From Saprospirales bacterium (GTDB taxonomy: Bacteria; Bacteroidota; Bacteroidia; Chitinophagales; JADIYW01), in NCBI GenBank assembly GCA_016711605.1, contig JADJSS010000045.1, positions 1 to 64,000 of the forward strand: a stretch of 64,000 nt of DNA, written 5' to 3'. Both the position numbers and the translations under genes were made by a program. The notes below the pieces were generated by a model. That model saw nothing but the letters and a program-made list of their open reading frames with translations. It was not told where the DNA came from and ran no database searches. Positions 48,271 through 55,522 of the stretch are shown in pieces; the first letter of the stretch is position 1; every line of letters starts with the position of its first letter.

Positions 48271-49397
48271 TTAGTAAGTATTTTAGAAATTGCATCTATT
48301 AAAATATCAACTTCAGTTTTAGTAATTGTTAAACTTGGTAGTAAACGTAATGTATTTGGTTGGTTAGAATTTCCAACAAAAATATGATGTTCGTAAACCA
48401 ATTTATCGCGCAATTCTTTTATTGGAAAATCGAATTCAATTCCAATCATCAAACCTTTGCCACGTACTTCTATTACGTTTGATAATTGTTTGCATTGTTC
48501 GATTAAATAGTTGCCAACTTTAATAGTGTTTTCAATTAAGTTTTCATTTTCTATTACTTCTAAAACAGCTAAACCTGCAGCACAAGCTAAAGGTGCGCCA
48601 CCAAATGTAGTGCCTAACATGCCATATTTTGCTGCTATTTTCGGATGAATTAAAATGCCAGCAATTGGAAAACCATTTCCCATACCTTTTGCCATGGTGA
48701 TTACATCAGGTTGCACATTTGCAAATTGATGTGCGAAAAATTTTCCACTTCTACCATAGCCACATTGGATTTCATCAGCAATAAAAAGTGCATTGTTTTC
48801 ATTGCATAGTTTTTGAATTAATTGTAAATAATCAACATTTGGTTCGTAAATGCCATTTACACCTTGAATTGGTTCTATAATTACAGCACATATTTCATTT
48901 TGTAAAAATGCATTTTGTAAACTTTCTTCATCATTAAAATCTAAGAAAATAACATGTGAATCATCGTTAATTGGTGGTTTTATTTTTGGATTATCTGTAA
49001 CAGCAACTGCACCTGAAGTTCGTCCATGAAATGCACCTTTGAAAGCTATTACTTTTTTTTTGTTGTTGTAAAACGATGCAACTTTCAATGCATTTTCTAC
49101 AGCTTCGGCACCACTGTTACATAAAAATAAATTGTAATCATCATATCCTGAAAGTTGACCTAATTTATTGGCTAATTGTTGCTGAATTTCTATTTGAACA
49201 GAATTAGAATAAAATGACAATTGATGTAATTGTTCTGTTATTTTTTTTACGTAGTATTGGTGTGCGTGACCAATAGAAATTACTGCGTGACCGCCATAAA
49301 AATCTAGGTATTTTACATTTTTATCATCATATACATAGCAACTTTCACCACGTATTAAGTTAATGTTGAATAATGGATATACATCGAATAGTTTCAT
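48267..49397 (-). CDS. argD: Acetylornithine (N-acyl-ornithine) aminotransferase ArgD
   Basis: A 376-residue class III PLP aminotransferase. It has YLDFYGGHAVISIGHAH near the N-terminus, NSGAEAVENALK, AFKGAFHGRTSGAVAVT, FIADEIQCGYGRSGKFFAHQ, the PLP-lysine region TMAKGMGNGFPIAG, and RGKGLMIGIEF. It makes N-acylornithine from N-acylglutamate semialdehyde. Its start is 13 bp from the left inverted repeat of the GxxExxY element; without that element it would follow argC almost directly. It overlaps argF' by 4 bp. Confidence 0.93.
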   Translation of the reverse strand: MKLFDVYPLFNINLIRGESCYVYDDKNVKYLDFYGGHAVISIGHAHQYYVKKITEQLHQLSFYSNSVQIEIQQQLANKLGQLSGYDDYNLFLCNSGAEAVENALKVASFYNNKKKVIAFKGAFHGRTSGAVAVTDNPKIKPPINDDSHVIFLDFNDEESLQNAFLQNEICAVIIEPIQGVNGIYEPNVDYLQLIQKLCNENNALFIADEIQCGYGRSGKFFAHQFANVQPDVITMAKGMGNGFPIAGILIHPKIAAKYGMLGTTFGGAPLACAAGLAVLEVIENENLIENTIKVGNYLIEQCKQLSNVIEVRGKGLMIGIEFDFPIKELRDKLVYEHHIFVGNSNQPNTLRLLPSLTITKTEVDILIDAISKILTK

Positions 49398-49410
49398 TTG
49401 TTATTGTTTT

Positions 49411-49878
49411 GTTTCACGCAAAGAACGCAAAGTAGCAAAGGTTTTATAATTTATTTGCAATTCTTTTTATTCCATCTTTTAATAAATACTCATTGAAATT
49501 AATTAATAATCCTAATTTTAAGTTTGTGATTTTTAAATAAGTTGTTAGTTGTTTGTAATGAATTGGTGCTAATGCTTCTATTGATTTTATTTCGATAATT
49601 ACTTTATTTTCTACAATTAAATCTGCTTTGAATCCAACATCCATTATTAACTCTTGCCAAAAAACAGGTATAGCTTTTTGCCTTTTTACTTTTAATCCAT
49701 AATTTGTTAATTCATAAAATAATATTTCTTCATAAACAGATTCAAATAAACCTGGACCTAAGTTTATATGTATATCAAAAGCGATATCTAAAATTATTTT
49801 TGAGATTTCATTTTCTGTCAACATCATTTTATGTTTTTAGATTTATTTCTTTGCTTCTTTGCGCACTTTGCGTGAAAC
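49411..49878. mobile_element. Putative GxxExxY mobile cassette with 30-bp inverted ends
   Basis: A 468-bp unit bounded by imperfect inverted repeats of 30 bp (49411-49440 and 49849-49878; 27 of 30 positions pair). The ends contain the repeated core CTTTGCG...CTTTGCGTGAAAC. The unit holds a single gene (GxxExxY) and nothing else. Its right end overlaps the last base of the argC stop codon and its left end lies 13 bp from the argD start, so it fills the argC-argD junction neatly. No transposase is present; it may move by in-trans enzymes or be a domesticated relic. Confidence 0.6.
49444..49827 (-). CDS. GxxExxY protein (PD-(D/E)XK nuclease-like)
   Basis: A 127-residue protein of the GxxExxY family. 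The family motif is visible as GPGLFESVYEE. The KADLIVENKVIIEIKSIEAL segment contains the D...E.K pattern of a PD-(D/E)XK nuclease core. The end NEYLLKDGIKRIANKL fits the family C-terminus. Its biological function is not established; members are widespread in environmental bacteria, often between unrelated genes. Here it lies between argC and argD inside inverted repeats and points the same way as the arg genes, so it does not break their transcription. Confidence 0.85.
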   Translation of the reverse strand: MMLTENEISKIILDIAFDIHINLGPGLFESVYEEILFYELTNYGLKVKRQKAIPVFWQELIMDVGFKADLIVENKVIIEIKSIEALAPIHYKQLTTYLKITNLKLGLLINFNEYLLKDGIKRIANKL

Positions 49879-50855
49879 TAATATGCAATAGGTTTCAGTT
49901 TCAATCCTTCATTTTCCTCAAACCCAAAAATCAAATTCATATTTTGAACTGCTTGTCCAGACGCACCTTTAATTAAGTTGTCGATGACAGAAATTATCAT
50001 TAATTTATTATCATGTTTTTCTAAATAAAGCAAGCATTTATTGGTATTGATAACTTGCTTTAAATCGATGTTTTTATCAGATATAAAAACAAATTTAGAA
50101 TTTACATAATAACGACTAAACATTGCTTTTGCCACTTCCAAACTACTTTCAAATTTTAAATAAATAGTTGCAATAATTCCACGTGTAAAATTACCACGAT
50201 AAGGAATGAAATTAATAGAATGATTAAATGTAGATTGAATTTGCAAAATACTTTCACCAATTTCAGCCAAATGTTGATGTGTAAATGCTTTATAAACAGA
50301 TAAATTATTCGTGCGCCAAGTAAAATGTGTAGCATCGTTTTGTAAAATTCCAGCACCAGTGGATCCTGTAATTGCTGAAATATGAATTTCTGATTGTAAT
50401 AAATTTTGTTGTGCCAATGGCAATAATGCTAATTGAATAGCAGTGGCAAAACAACCAGGATTTGCTATATGTTTGGCTTGTTTTATTTTTTCTTTATTCA
50501 ATTCAGATAATCCATAAATGAAATCGTTCGCATCTTTTTTTAAACGAAAATCATTTGATAAATCGATAATTTTTGTAGTAGGCAAGAAGCTATTGTTTTC
50601 TAAAAATTGTTTGGCTTCGCCATGTGGTAAGCATAGAAAAACAACATCAATGTTTGTGTTAATTTCATTGGTGAAAACTAAATCGGTATCGCCAAATAAA
50701 TCAGAATGTATATCGTAAATCTTTTTCTTAAATTGACTTCTACTAAAACAAAAACTAATTTCTATTTTTGGATGATTTAATAATATACGAATGAGTTCAC
50801 CACCAGTATAACCAGCAGCGCCAATAATTGCAGCATTAATTTTTTGATTTGACAT
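49878..50855 (-). CDS. argC: N-acetyl-gamma-glutamyl-phosphate reductase ArgC
   Basis: A 325-residue dehydrogenase with the NADP loop IIGAAGYTGGELIRIL, LCLPHGEAKQF, DLSNDFRL, the catalytic cysteine in ANPGCFATAIQLAL, and GSTGAGIL; a later RGNFTRGIIATIYL fits the C-terminal dimer region. It reduces N-acylglutamyl phosphate to the semialdehyde in arginine synthesis. It is the first gene of the argC-(GxxExxY)-argD-argF' run, and the promoter should lie in the 182 bp upstream. Its stop codon abuts the inverted repeat. Confidence 0.94.
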   Translation of the reverse strand: MSNQKINAAIIGAAGYTGGELIRILLNHPKIEISFCFSRSQFKKKIYDIHSDLFGDTDLVFTNEINTNIDVVFLCLPHGEAKQFLENNSFLPTTKIIDLSNDFRLKKDANDFIYGLSELNKEKIKQAKHIANPGCFATAIQLALLPLAQQNLLQSEIHISAITGSTGAGILQNDATHFTWRTNNLSVYKAFTHQHLAEIGESILQIQSTFNHSINFIPYRGNFTRGIIATIYLKFESSLEVAKAMFSRYYVNSKFVFISDKNIDLKQVINTNKCLLYLEKHDNKLMIISVIDNLIKGASGQAVQNMNLIFGFEENEGLKLKPIAY

Positions 50856-50914
50856 TTATATTAAATAGTATGTTCTAAATTAATTTAAATAATCAATGTA
50901 TTGTTTTATAAAAG

Positions 50915-50950
50915 GTGATGTTTGTGTTAAGGTATGATTTTTTACATCAC
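50915..50950 (-). promoter_or_regulatory. Possible operator upstream of argC
   Basis: GTGATGT (50915-50921) and ACATCAC (50944-50950) form a perfect 7-bp inverted repeat with a 22-bp spacer, 60-95 bp before the argC start. It could bind an arginine regulator; chance similarity is not excluded. Confidence 0.3.
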
Positions 50951-51037
50951 TATTTTATTTTAATAAATCTAAAAATTAAGTATTTTGGATATAAAATAAG
51001 GTTGCTTTTAGGATAATTTTTTTATACTTTAAATGAA

Positions 51038-52264
51038 CTAGGACATTGCATTTTCAAAATCAGCAATAATATCTTCGATGTTTTCCAAGCCAACAGAAAC
51101 ACGAATTAAGCCATCGGTGATGCCGTTTTGCAAGCGTTGTTCTTTTGGTACATTTACATGGCTGGTAGATGCAGAGTGCGTCACCAACGTATCAGCAGTG
51201 CCGAGTGATGCAGTCAACGTACAGAATTGAATATTGCGTTGAAATTGCATGCCTGCTTCCAAACCACCTTTTAATTCAAAACTCAACATACCACCAAAAC
51301 CAGTCATTTGGTCTTTTGCTAAAATATGATCTGCATGATTTTCTAATCCTAAATAATTTACAAACGAAACTGCTTTATGTTGTTGTAAGAAATGTGCGAG
51401 TTGAAGCGCATTTTCTTGATGTTGTTCCATTCTTAACGGTAATGTTTTAACGCCATTGTTTAATAAAAATGCTTCAAATGGTGAACAAATTCCACCAATC
51501 ATTTTTTGAATTCCATATAGTTTCTGTTGCATAACAGCATCTTTTTTCCCAACTACTACACCAGAAGTTCCAGTGCCATGTCCGTTTAAAAATTTGGTTG
51601 ATGAATGAACTACGAAATCAATACCATATTTCAAAGGTTGTTGAAAATACGGTGTTGCAAATGTATTATCAACAATAGTTTTTATTCCTTGATTTTGTGC
51701 AATAGCAGCTAACGCGTCTAAATCATAACATGCTAATGTTGGATTTGCTGGTGTTTCGATGTATAATAGTTTTATTTTTTCATCGTTGATAATGGCATCT
51801 TCCACAAAGTTTAAATCTTTTAAATCAGCATAAACTACTTCAACTCCAAAATCTTTTAAAAAAGAAAATAATAATTCGTTTGTAGTTCCATATAAATTTC
51901 CTTGTGTAATCACTTTATCACCAGCTTTAACTGTAGTCATTATGGCAGCAGAAATTGCTGCCATACCTGATCCAAACAACATTCCAAATGCATCATTTTC
52001 ATTATCACTTTCACTATTGAGTCCAAAGGACTCAAGCATTGCTATTTTTTCTGCAACAAATTGTACCGATGGATTTCCTAATCGCGAATAGGTAAATACA
52101 TCTTTATTTTTTCCACCACTTTTAAAAAAATCAAAAGCAGCATCTAAATTTTCGTAAGAAAAAGTAGAAGTAGCATAAATTGGTGGAACATGCGCCGACA
52201 AGCCATCTATAATTGGATCTTTTACACAAATGGAATGAAATCCTTTTTTATTTGTTGAATTCAT
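51038..52264 (-). CDS. Trans-sulfuration PLP enzyme (cystathionine gamma-synthase/methionine gamma-lyase type)
   Basis: A Cys/Met-metabolism PLP enzyme of about 408 residues. It carries DNTFATPYFQQPLKYGIDFV followed by the PLP lysine in HSSTKFLNGHG, YSRLGNPS, GSGMAAISA and FELKGG. The family covers cystathionine gamma-synthase, cystathionine lyases and methionine gamma-lyase; I cannot choose among them. I start at ATG 52264; a GTG two codons earlier is the alternative. Between the conserved LES and GSGMAAI blocks, the loop reads LNSESDNENDA, encoded by a GTGAAA-type repeat that looks inserted. Not linked to the arg genes by promoter evidence. Confidence 0.88.
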   Translation of the reverse strand: MNSTNKKGFHSICVKDPIIDGLSAHVPPIYATSTFSYENLDAAFDFFKSGGKNKDVFTYSRLGNPSVQFVAEKIAMLESFGLNSESDNENDAFGMLFGSGMAAISAAIMTTVKAGDKVITQGNLYGTTNELLFSFLKDFGVEVVYADLKDLNFVEDAIINDEKIKLLYIETPANPTLACYDLDALAAIAQNQGIKTIVDNTFATPYFQQPLKYGIDFVVHSSTKFLNGHGTGTSGVVVGKKDAVMQQKLYGIQKMIGGICSPFEAFLLNNGVKTLPLRMEQHQENALQLAHFLQQHKAVSFVNYLGLENHADHILAKDQMTGFGGMLSFELKGGLEAGMQFQRNIQFCTLTASLGTADTLVTHSASTSHVNVPKEQRLQNGITDGLIRVSVGLENIEDIIADFENAMS

Positions 52265-52300
52265 AATCACAAAAGTAAGAACAATAAACTATTTAAATAA

Positions 52301-52387
52301 CCGTTTATTTAATCAATATTTCCGTTTAATCAGTTAAAATGCCATTTACTCATTCAGTATTCTTATTAAATTAAAAGATTAGACTTT
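52301..52387 (+). promoter_or_regulatory. Triple direct repeat and weak -7 box (LytTR-like)
   Basis: CCGTTTATTTA (52301), CCGTTTAATCA (52322) and CCATTTACTCA (52342) are spaced 21 and 20 bp apart. They match the pair at 3991-4021, including the following ATTCA in the last copy. A poor -7 box, TAGACTTT, begins 28 bp past the last copy at 52380, the same geometry as at 4.0 kb. No gene follows before the hairpin at 52475. Confidence 0.5.
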
Positions 52388-52474
52388 TACAACAGAAGTA
52401 ATTATTACTGTAATTATTTCCTAACGAAACCAATCGGTTTGAATTTAGTTTGTATTAAAAGTTACTTTGTAACG

Positions 52475-52500
52475 AAGGACGACGTGTGTCGTCCTTATTT
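52475..52500 (+). terminator. Hairpin terminator without an upstream gene
   Basis: AAGGACGAC and complement with the loop GTGT, followed by TATTT. It is nearly identical to the terminator after the caspase-like gene (54029-54055). The 88-nt span from the weak promoter to this hairpin is too short for a normal gene and could be a small RNA or a deletion scar. Confidence 0.6.
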
Positions 52501-52583
52501 GTGTTGTACATTTTACATCTTACTTAATTATTATTTACAGAATTCTGTGAATTATTCTTGATTAGAATTATTGCTTCATTTTA

Positions 52584-52652
52584 CCGAATTCTAACTCGTA
52601 CTTGCCGAATTCTAACTAAAATAAACTATCAAAGATTATCGATATAGATTTG
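52584..52652 (+). promoter_or_regulatory. CCGAATTCTAACT direct repeats and -7 box of the caspase-like gene
   Basis: CCGAATTCTAACT occurs at 52584-52596 and 52605-52617, exactly 21 bp apart. A perfect -7 element, TAGATTTG, lies at 52645-52652, 27 bp after the second copy and 31 bp before the start codon. There is no -33 TTTG. Two activator subunits bound on one face upstream of a -7-only promoter would explain it. Confidence 0.55.
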
Positions 52653-52683
52653 AACTATCATTTAAACAAAAAAAATAAAAACT

Positions 52684-54003
52684 ATGAAAAATTTAAAAAT
52701 TAAAACAAAACTTACAATTGCAGTGATGTCAATTGCAATGATTTTTTTCAGTTTAAGTAGCTGTAAAAAGAAAGAATCTTTAACTACAAATGAAGGGTAT
52801 GGAAAAGTTAAATCAGATAATTGGCGCGATTTGATTGACAATGAAGTTACGGTAGAAGGTTATGTTGTTTCAGAAGGTGGGTCGCATCTTGCAAAATTAG
52901 TTACACAACCAGAAAAATATTTAGTAGATGCCATTATTCCAGAAACTGATTACATTTTATTAGAGGTAAATTCTGACTTAGCAAATCAAATCGTGTTAGG
53001 TGACTACCATGGTAAAAAGGTAAGAATTACTGGAGTTTTAAAGGCAACTTCTGATAGAAGTATGAATGCATCATCACAGTTTTTAGGTGATAAATCTTTA
53101 GCACAAGTGAAAATTGACGACCCTTCTAAATTAGTAATTATTGATAATAACATTAAATTTGGAAGACCAACTTACCTTAATTTTTGTGAACGATATCCAA
53201 TTATTTGTGATTTATCTGTAACAATTAGTAATAAAACAGCTTTATTATATAGTGGTGGTGTTAACGCTTCAAGTGCTTATTACAGATATTGGAATGATTT
53301 AAAATTTATGTACAACACTTTAAGAGCAAATGGTTATTCTGCTGCAAATATCAGAGTTGTATACAAAGATGGTACAGGAGAAGATACTGATATTCCGGTT
53401 GATTATGCTGCAAATCCTAATGGATTTAATGATGCTGTAGATTATTTAAAAGGCAGAATGAATTCAAATTCTCAATTCTTTTTTATGATGAATAACCATG
53501 GCGGACCAACAACTGACGCAAATGGTGATGATAATAGAGGAGGCATAAATGATAATTTAGATGAAAATTACTGTTACTATAATTCATCTGCTATTTTTCT
53601 AGATGATACTATTGCAGCAAAAATTAATCGTATGTCAATGAAGACTATGATTGTAGTTTCTAAACCATGTTATTCTGGTGGAATTATTTGGGATTTACGT
53701 GGTACAAATCGTGTGATTCTTACATCAGGTACAGAGTTCCAGGTTACGTATCCAAATTTAGCAGGTACGTTTGGTGAGTTGACCTACAATTTCTTATCTG
53801 CCATAAATGGTAAATTTCCGGATGCTGCAACTACTGTTGATGCAGATACCAATAATGATGGCAAAGTATCAATGTATGAAGCATACATTTATATCAAGAA
53901 TACAGAACATAGAAATGAGCAACCACAATTTAGTGACGATGGAACTGGCACGGCTACAACTTCGCCTTCGAGCTCAGGTTTTGGAGCAGGTGTGTTTTTA
54001 TAA
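52684..54003 (+). CDS. Caspase/legumain-like (clan CD, C13-type) lipoprotein
   Basis: A 439-residue lipoprotein (lipobox SLSSC, Cys27). Residues about 45-160 look like an OB-fold-type beta domain (NEVTVEGYVVSEGG, GKKVRITGVLK). The second half carries the clan CD dyad: His272 in MNNHGGP and Cys329 in SKPCYSGG, each after a hydrophobic strand, as in legumain (C13) and caspase-like enzymes. A DADTNNDGKVSMYEAY calcium-binding-type loop lies near residues 386-401. I expect an exported cysteine peptidase, specificity unknown. It has an unusual promoter of direct repeats, its own terminator, and no homologous partner gene nearby. Confidence 0.75.
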   Translation: MKNLKIKTKLTIAVMSIAMIFFSLSSCKKKESLTTNEGYGKVKSDNWRDLIDNEVTVEGYVVSEGGSHLAKLVTQPEKYLVDAIIPETDYILLEVNSDLANQIVLGDYHGKKVRITGVLKATSDRSMNASSQFLGDKSLAQVKIDDPSKLVIIDNNIKFGRPTYLNFCERYPIICDLSVTISNKTALLYSGGVNASSAYYRYWNDLKFMYNTLRANGYSAANIRVVYKDGTGEDTDIPVDYAANPNGFNDAVDYLKGRMNSNSQFFFMMNNHGGPTTDANGDDNRGGINDNLDENYCYYNSSAIFLDDTIAAKINRMSMKTMIVVSKPCYSGGIIWDLRGTNRVILTSGTEFQVTYPNLAGTFGELTYNFLSAINGKFPDAATTVDADTNNDGKVSMYEAYIYIKNTEHRNEQPQFSDDGTGTATTSPSSSGFGAGVFL

Positions 54004-54028
54004 AGACTGGTAGTTATTAATTTAACTG

Positions 54029-54055
54029 AAGGACGACGTAAGTCGTCCTTTTTTA
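54029..54055 (+). terminator. Intrinsic terminator after the caspase-like gene
   Basis: AAGGACGAC and complement form a 9-bp stem with the loop GTAA, followed by six T. It matches the hairpin at 52475 except for the loop. Confidence 0.9.
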
Positions 54056-54059
54056 ATTT

Positions 54060-54098
54060 CATAGACCTTGAAGGTTTTTAAAACCTTCAAGGTCTATG
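54060..54098. terminator. 39-nt perfect palindrome at the end of pyrC
   Basis: CATAGACCTTGAAGGTTTT (54060-54078), one central T, then the exact complement (54080-54098). It lies 4 bp past the stop of pyrC and can end its transcript; the perfect 19-bp arms also look like a REP-type dispersed palindrome. Confidence 0.65.
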
Positions 54099-54102
54099 AA
54101 AA

Positions 54103-55434
54103 TTATCTGCTAAACAACAAGCGTTGTCCTTTTTTACTTTCATCAAACAAACCATTATTATACACTAAATTTCCATTTACAAAAGTTTGAGTTACTTCAC
54201 CTTTAAATGTTTTATTTTCAAGCGGACTCCAACCACATTTGTATAAAATATTTTGGTTGGTAATAGTGTATTCTTTCTGAATATCAACAATAGCAATATC
54301 TGCAAAATAACCTTCACGCAAATAACCTCGATTTTTTACTTGAAAACAATCAGCAGGTGCATGGCACATTTTTTCAATAATTTTTTCTAAAGATATTTTT
54401 TGTTGATGATGAAAATCTAACATCAATTGCAAGCTATGTTGAACCAACGGCAAACCACTTGGTGCTTTAAAATAAGATTGTTGTTTTTCTTGCCAAGTAT
54501 GTGGTGCATGGTCTGTTGCAATCACATCCAATCTGTCGTCTAATAATGCACGCAACAAAGCATCTTTGTCGCTTTTATATTTTATGGCTGGATTGCATTT
54601 TATTTGACTGCCTAATTTTGCATAATCACTTTCATCAAAAAACAAATGATGTACACAAACTTCTGCTGTAATCTTTTTATCTTTTAAAAGAATGGAATTA
54701 TCAAACAAGTCCAATTCTTTTTCTGTAGAAATATGAAAAACATGCAAACGTGAATTGTATTTTTTGGCTAAATCAATCGCTAGTTTTGTTGAAATATAAC
54801 AAGCTTCATCATCACGAATAATTGGATGATAATTCATCGGAATATTATCGCCAAATTGTTGTTTGTATTTTTCTGTATTTTTTTTGATGGTTTGTTCATC
54901 TTCGCAATGTGTTACTATGATGCCATTCAGGTTCGCAAATATTTTAGATAAAACATGTTCATCATCTACCAGCATATTACCAGTTGACGAACCCATAAAA
55001 ATTTTCAAAGCACCAACTTTACTGAAATCTGTTTTCATCACTTCATCATAATTATCATTCGACGTGCCCATGAAAAACGTATAATTTGCTAAAGAAGTTT
55101 GCGCTGCTATCTCATATTTCTGTTCCAGTAATTCTTGCGTTAATGCAGCTGGATTGGTGTTCGGTTGTTCCATAAACGATGTAACACCACCAGCAACTGC
55201 AGCTTTACTTTCTGTGTAAATATTTGCTTTATGTGTTAAACCTGGTTCACGAAAATGCACTTGGTCATCAATTATTCCTGGAATTACATACTTATCTTTC
55301 GCATCAATAATGGTTGCTTGTGCATCAGAAATATCTTTGTCGATTTTTATAATGATATTATCTTCTATTAAAATATCTTGCTCAACGATTTTTCCTTCGT
55401 TGATTGTTTTTCCATTTTTGATGAGGTACTTCAT
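54103..55434 (-). CDS. pyrC: Dihydroorotase PyrC
   Basis: A 443-residue amidohydrolase of the class I type. Metal and substrate motifs: VIPGIIDDQVHFREPGLTHK near residue 50, VTSFMEQPNTNP, IVTHCEDEQTIKKN, LHVFHISTEKEL, and IATDHAPHTWQEK. It closes carbamoyl-aspartate to dihydroorotate in pyrimidine synthesis. The upstream side has a partial copy (55444-55464) of the GxxExxY element end repeat. No other pyr genes are adjacent. Its stop is followed by the 39-nt palindrome. Confidence 0.94.
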   Translation of the reverse strand: MKYLIKNGKTINEGKIVEQDILIEDNIIIKIDKDISDAQATIIDAKDKYVIPGIIDDQVHFREPGLTHKANIYTESKAAVAGGVTSFMEQPNTNPAALTQELLEQKYEIAAQTSLANYTFFMGTSNDNYDEVMKTDFSKVGALKIFMGSSTGNMLVDDEHVLSKIFANLNGIIVTHCEDEQTIKKNTEKYKQQFGDNIPMNYHPIIRDDEACYISTKLAIDLAKKYNSRLHVFHISTEKELDLFDNSILLKDKKITAEVCVHHLFFDESDYAKLGSQIKCNPAIKYKSDKDALLRALLDDRLDVIATDHAPHTWQEKQQSYFKAPSGLPLVQHSLQLMLDFHHQQKISLEKIIEKMCHAPADCFQVKNRGYLREGYFADIAIVDIQKEYTITNQNILYKCGWSPLENKTFKGEVTQTFVNGNLVYNNGLFDESKKGQRLLFSR

Positions 55435-55443
55435 GTCAAATTA

Positions 55444-55464
55444 TTTTCACGCAAAGAAGCAAAG
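55444..55464. repeat. Solitary partial copy of the GxxExxY element end
   Basis: TTTTCACGCAAAGAAGCAAAG begins 10 bp upstream of the pyrC start codon and contains the TTCACGCAAAG and GCAAAG units of the inverted repeats at 49411 and 49849. No GxxExxY gene is beside it, so it may be a solo end left by excision. Confidence 0.55.
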
Positions 55465-55480
55465 TAATTTTTAAAATCAG

Positions 55481-55522
55481 GTTAATCAAAATAATCAAAA
55501 TAATCAATTTAATCAGCTGTTC
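55481..55522. repeat. CTGATTA-type dispersed repeat at the 3' end of the sugar transporter
   Basis: On the minus strand, after the transporter stop codon, the sequence runs ACAGCTGATTAAATTGATTA and then further TGATT units spaced 9 bp apart. It parallels 8609-8646, which also touches a minus-strand stop codon. Confidence 0.55.
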
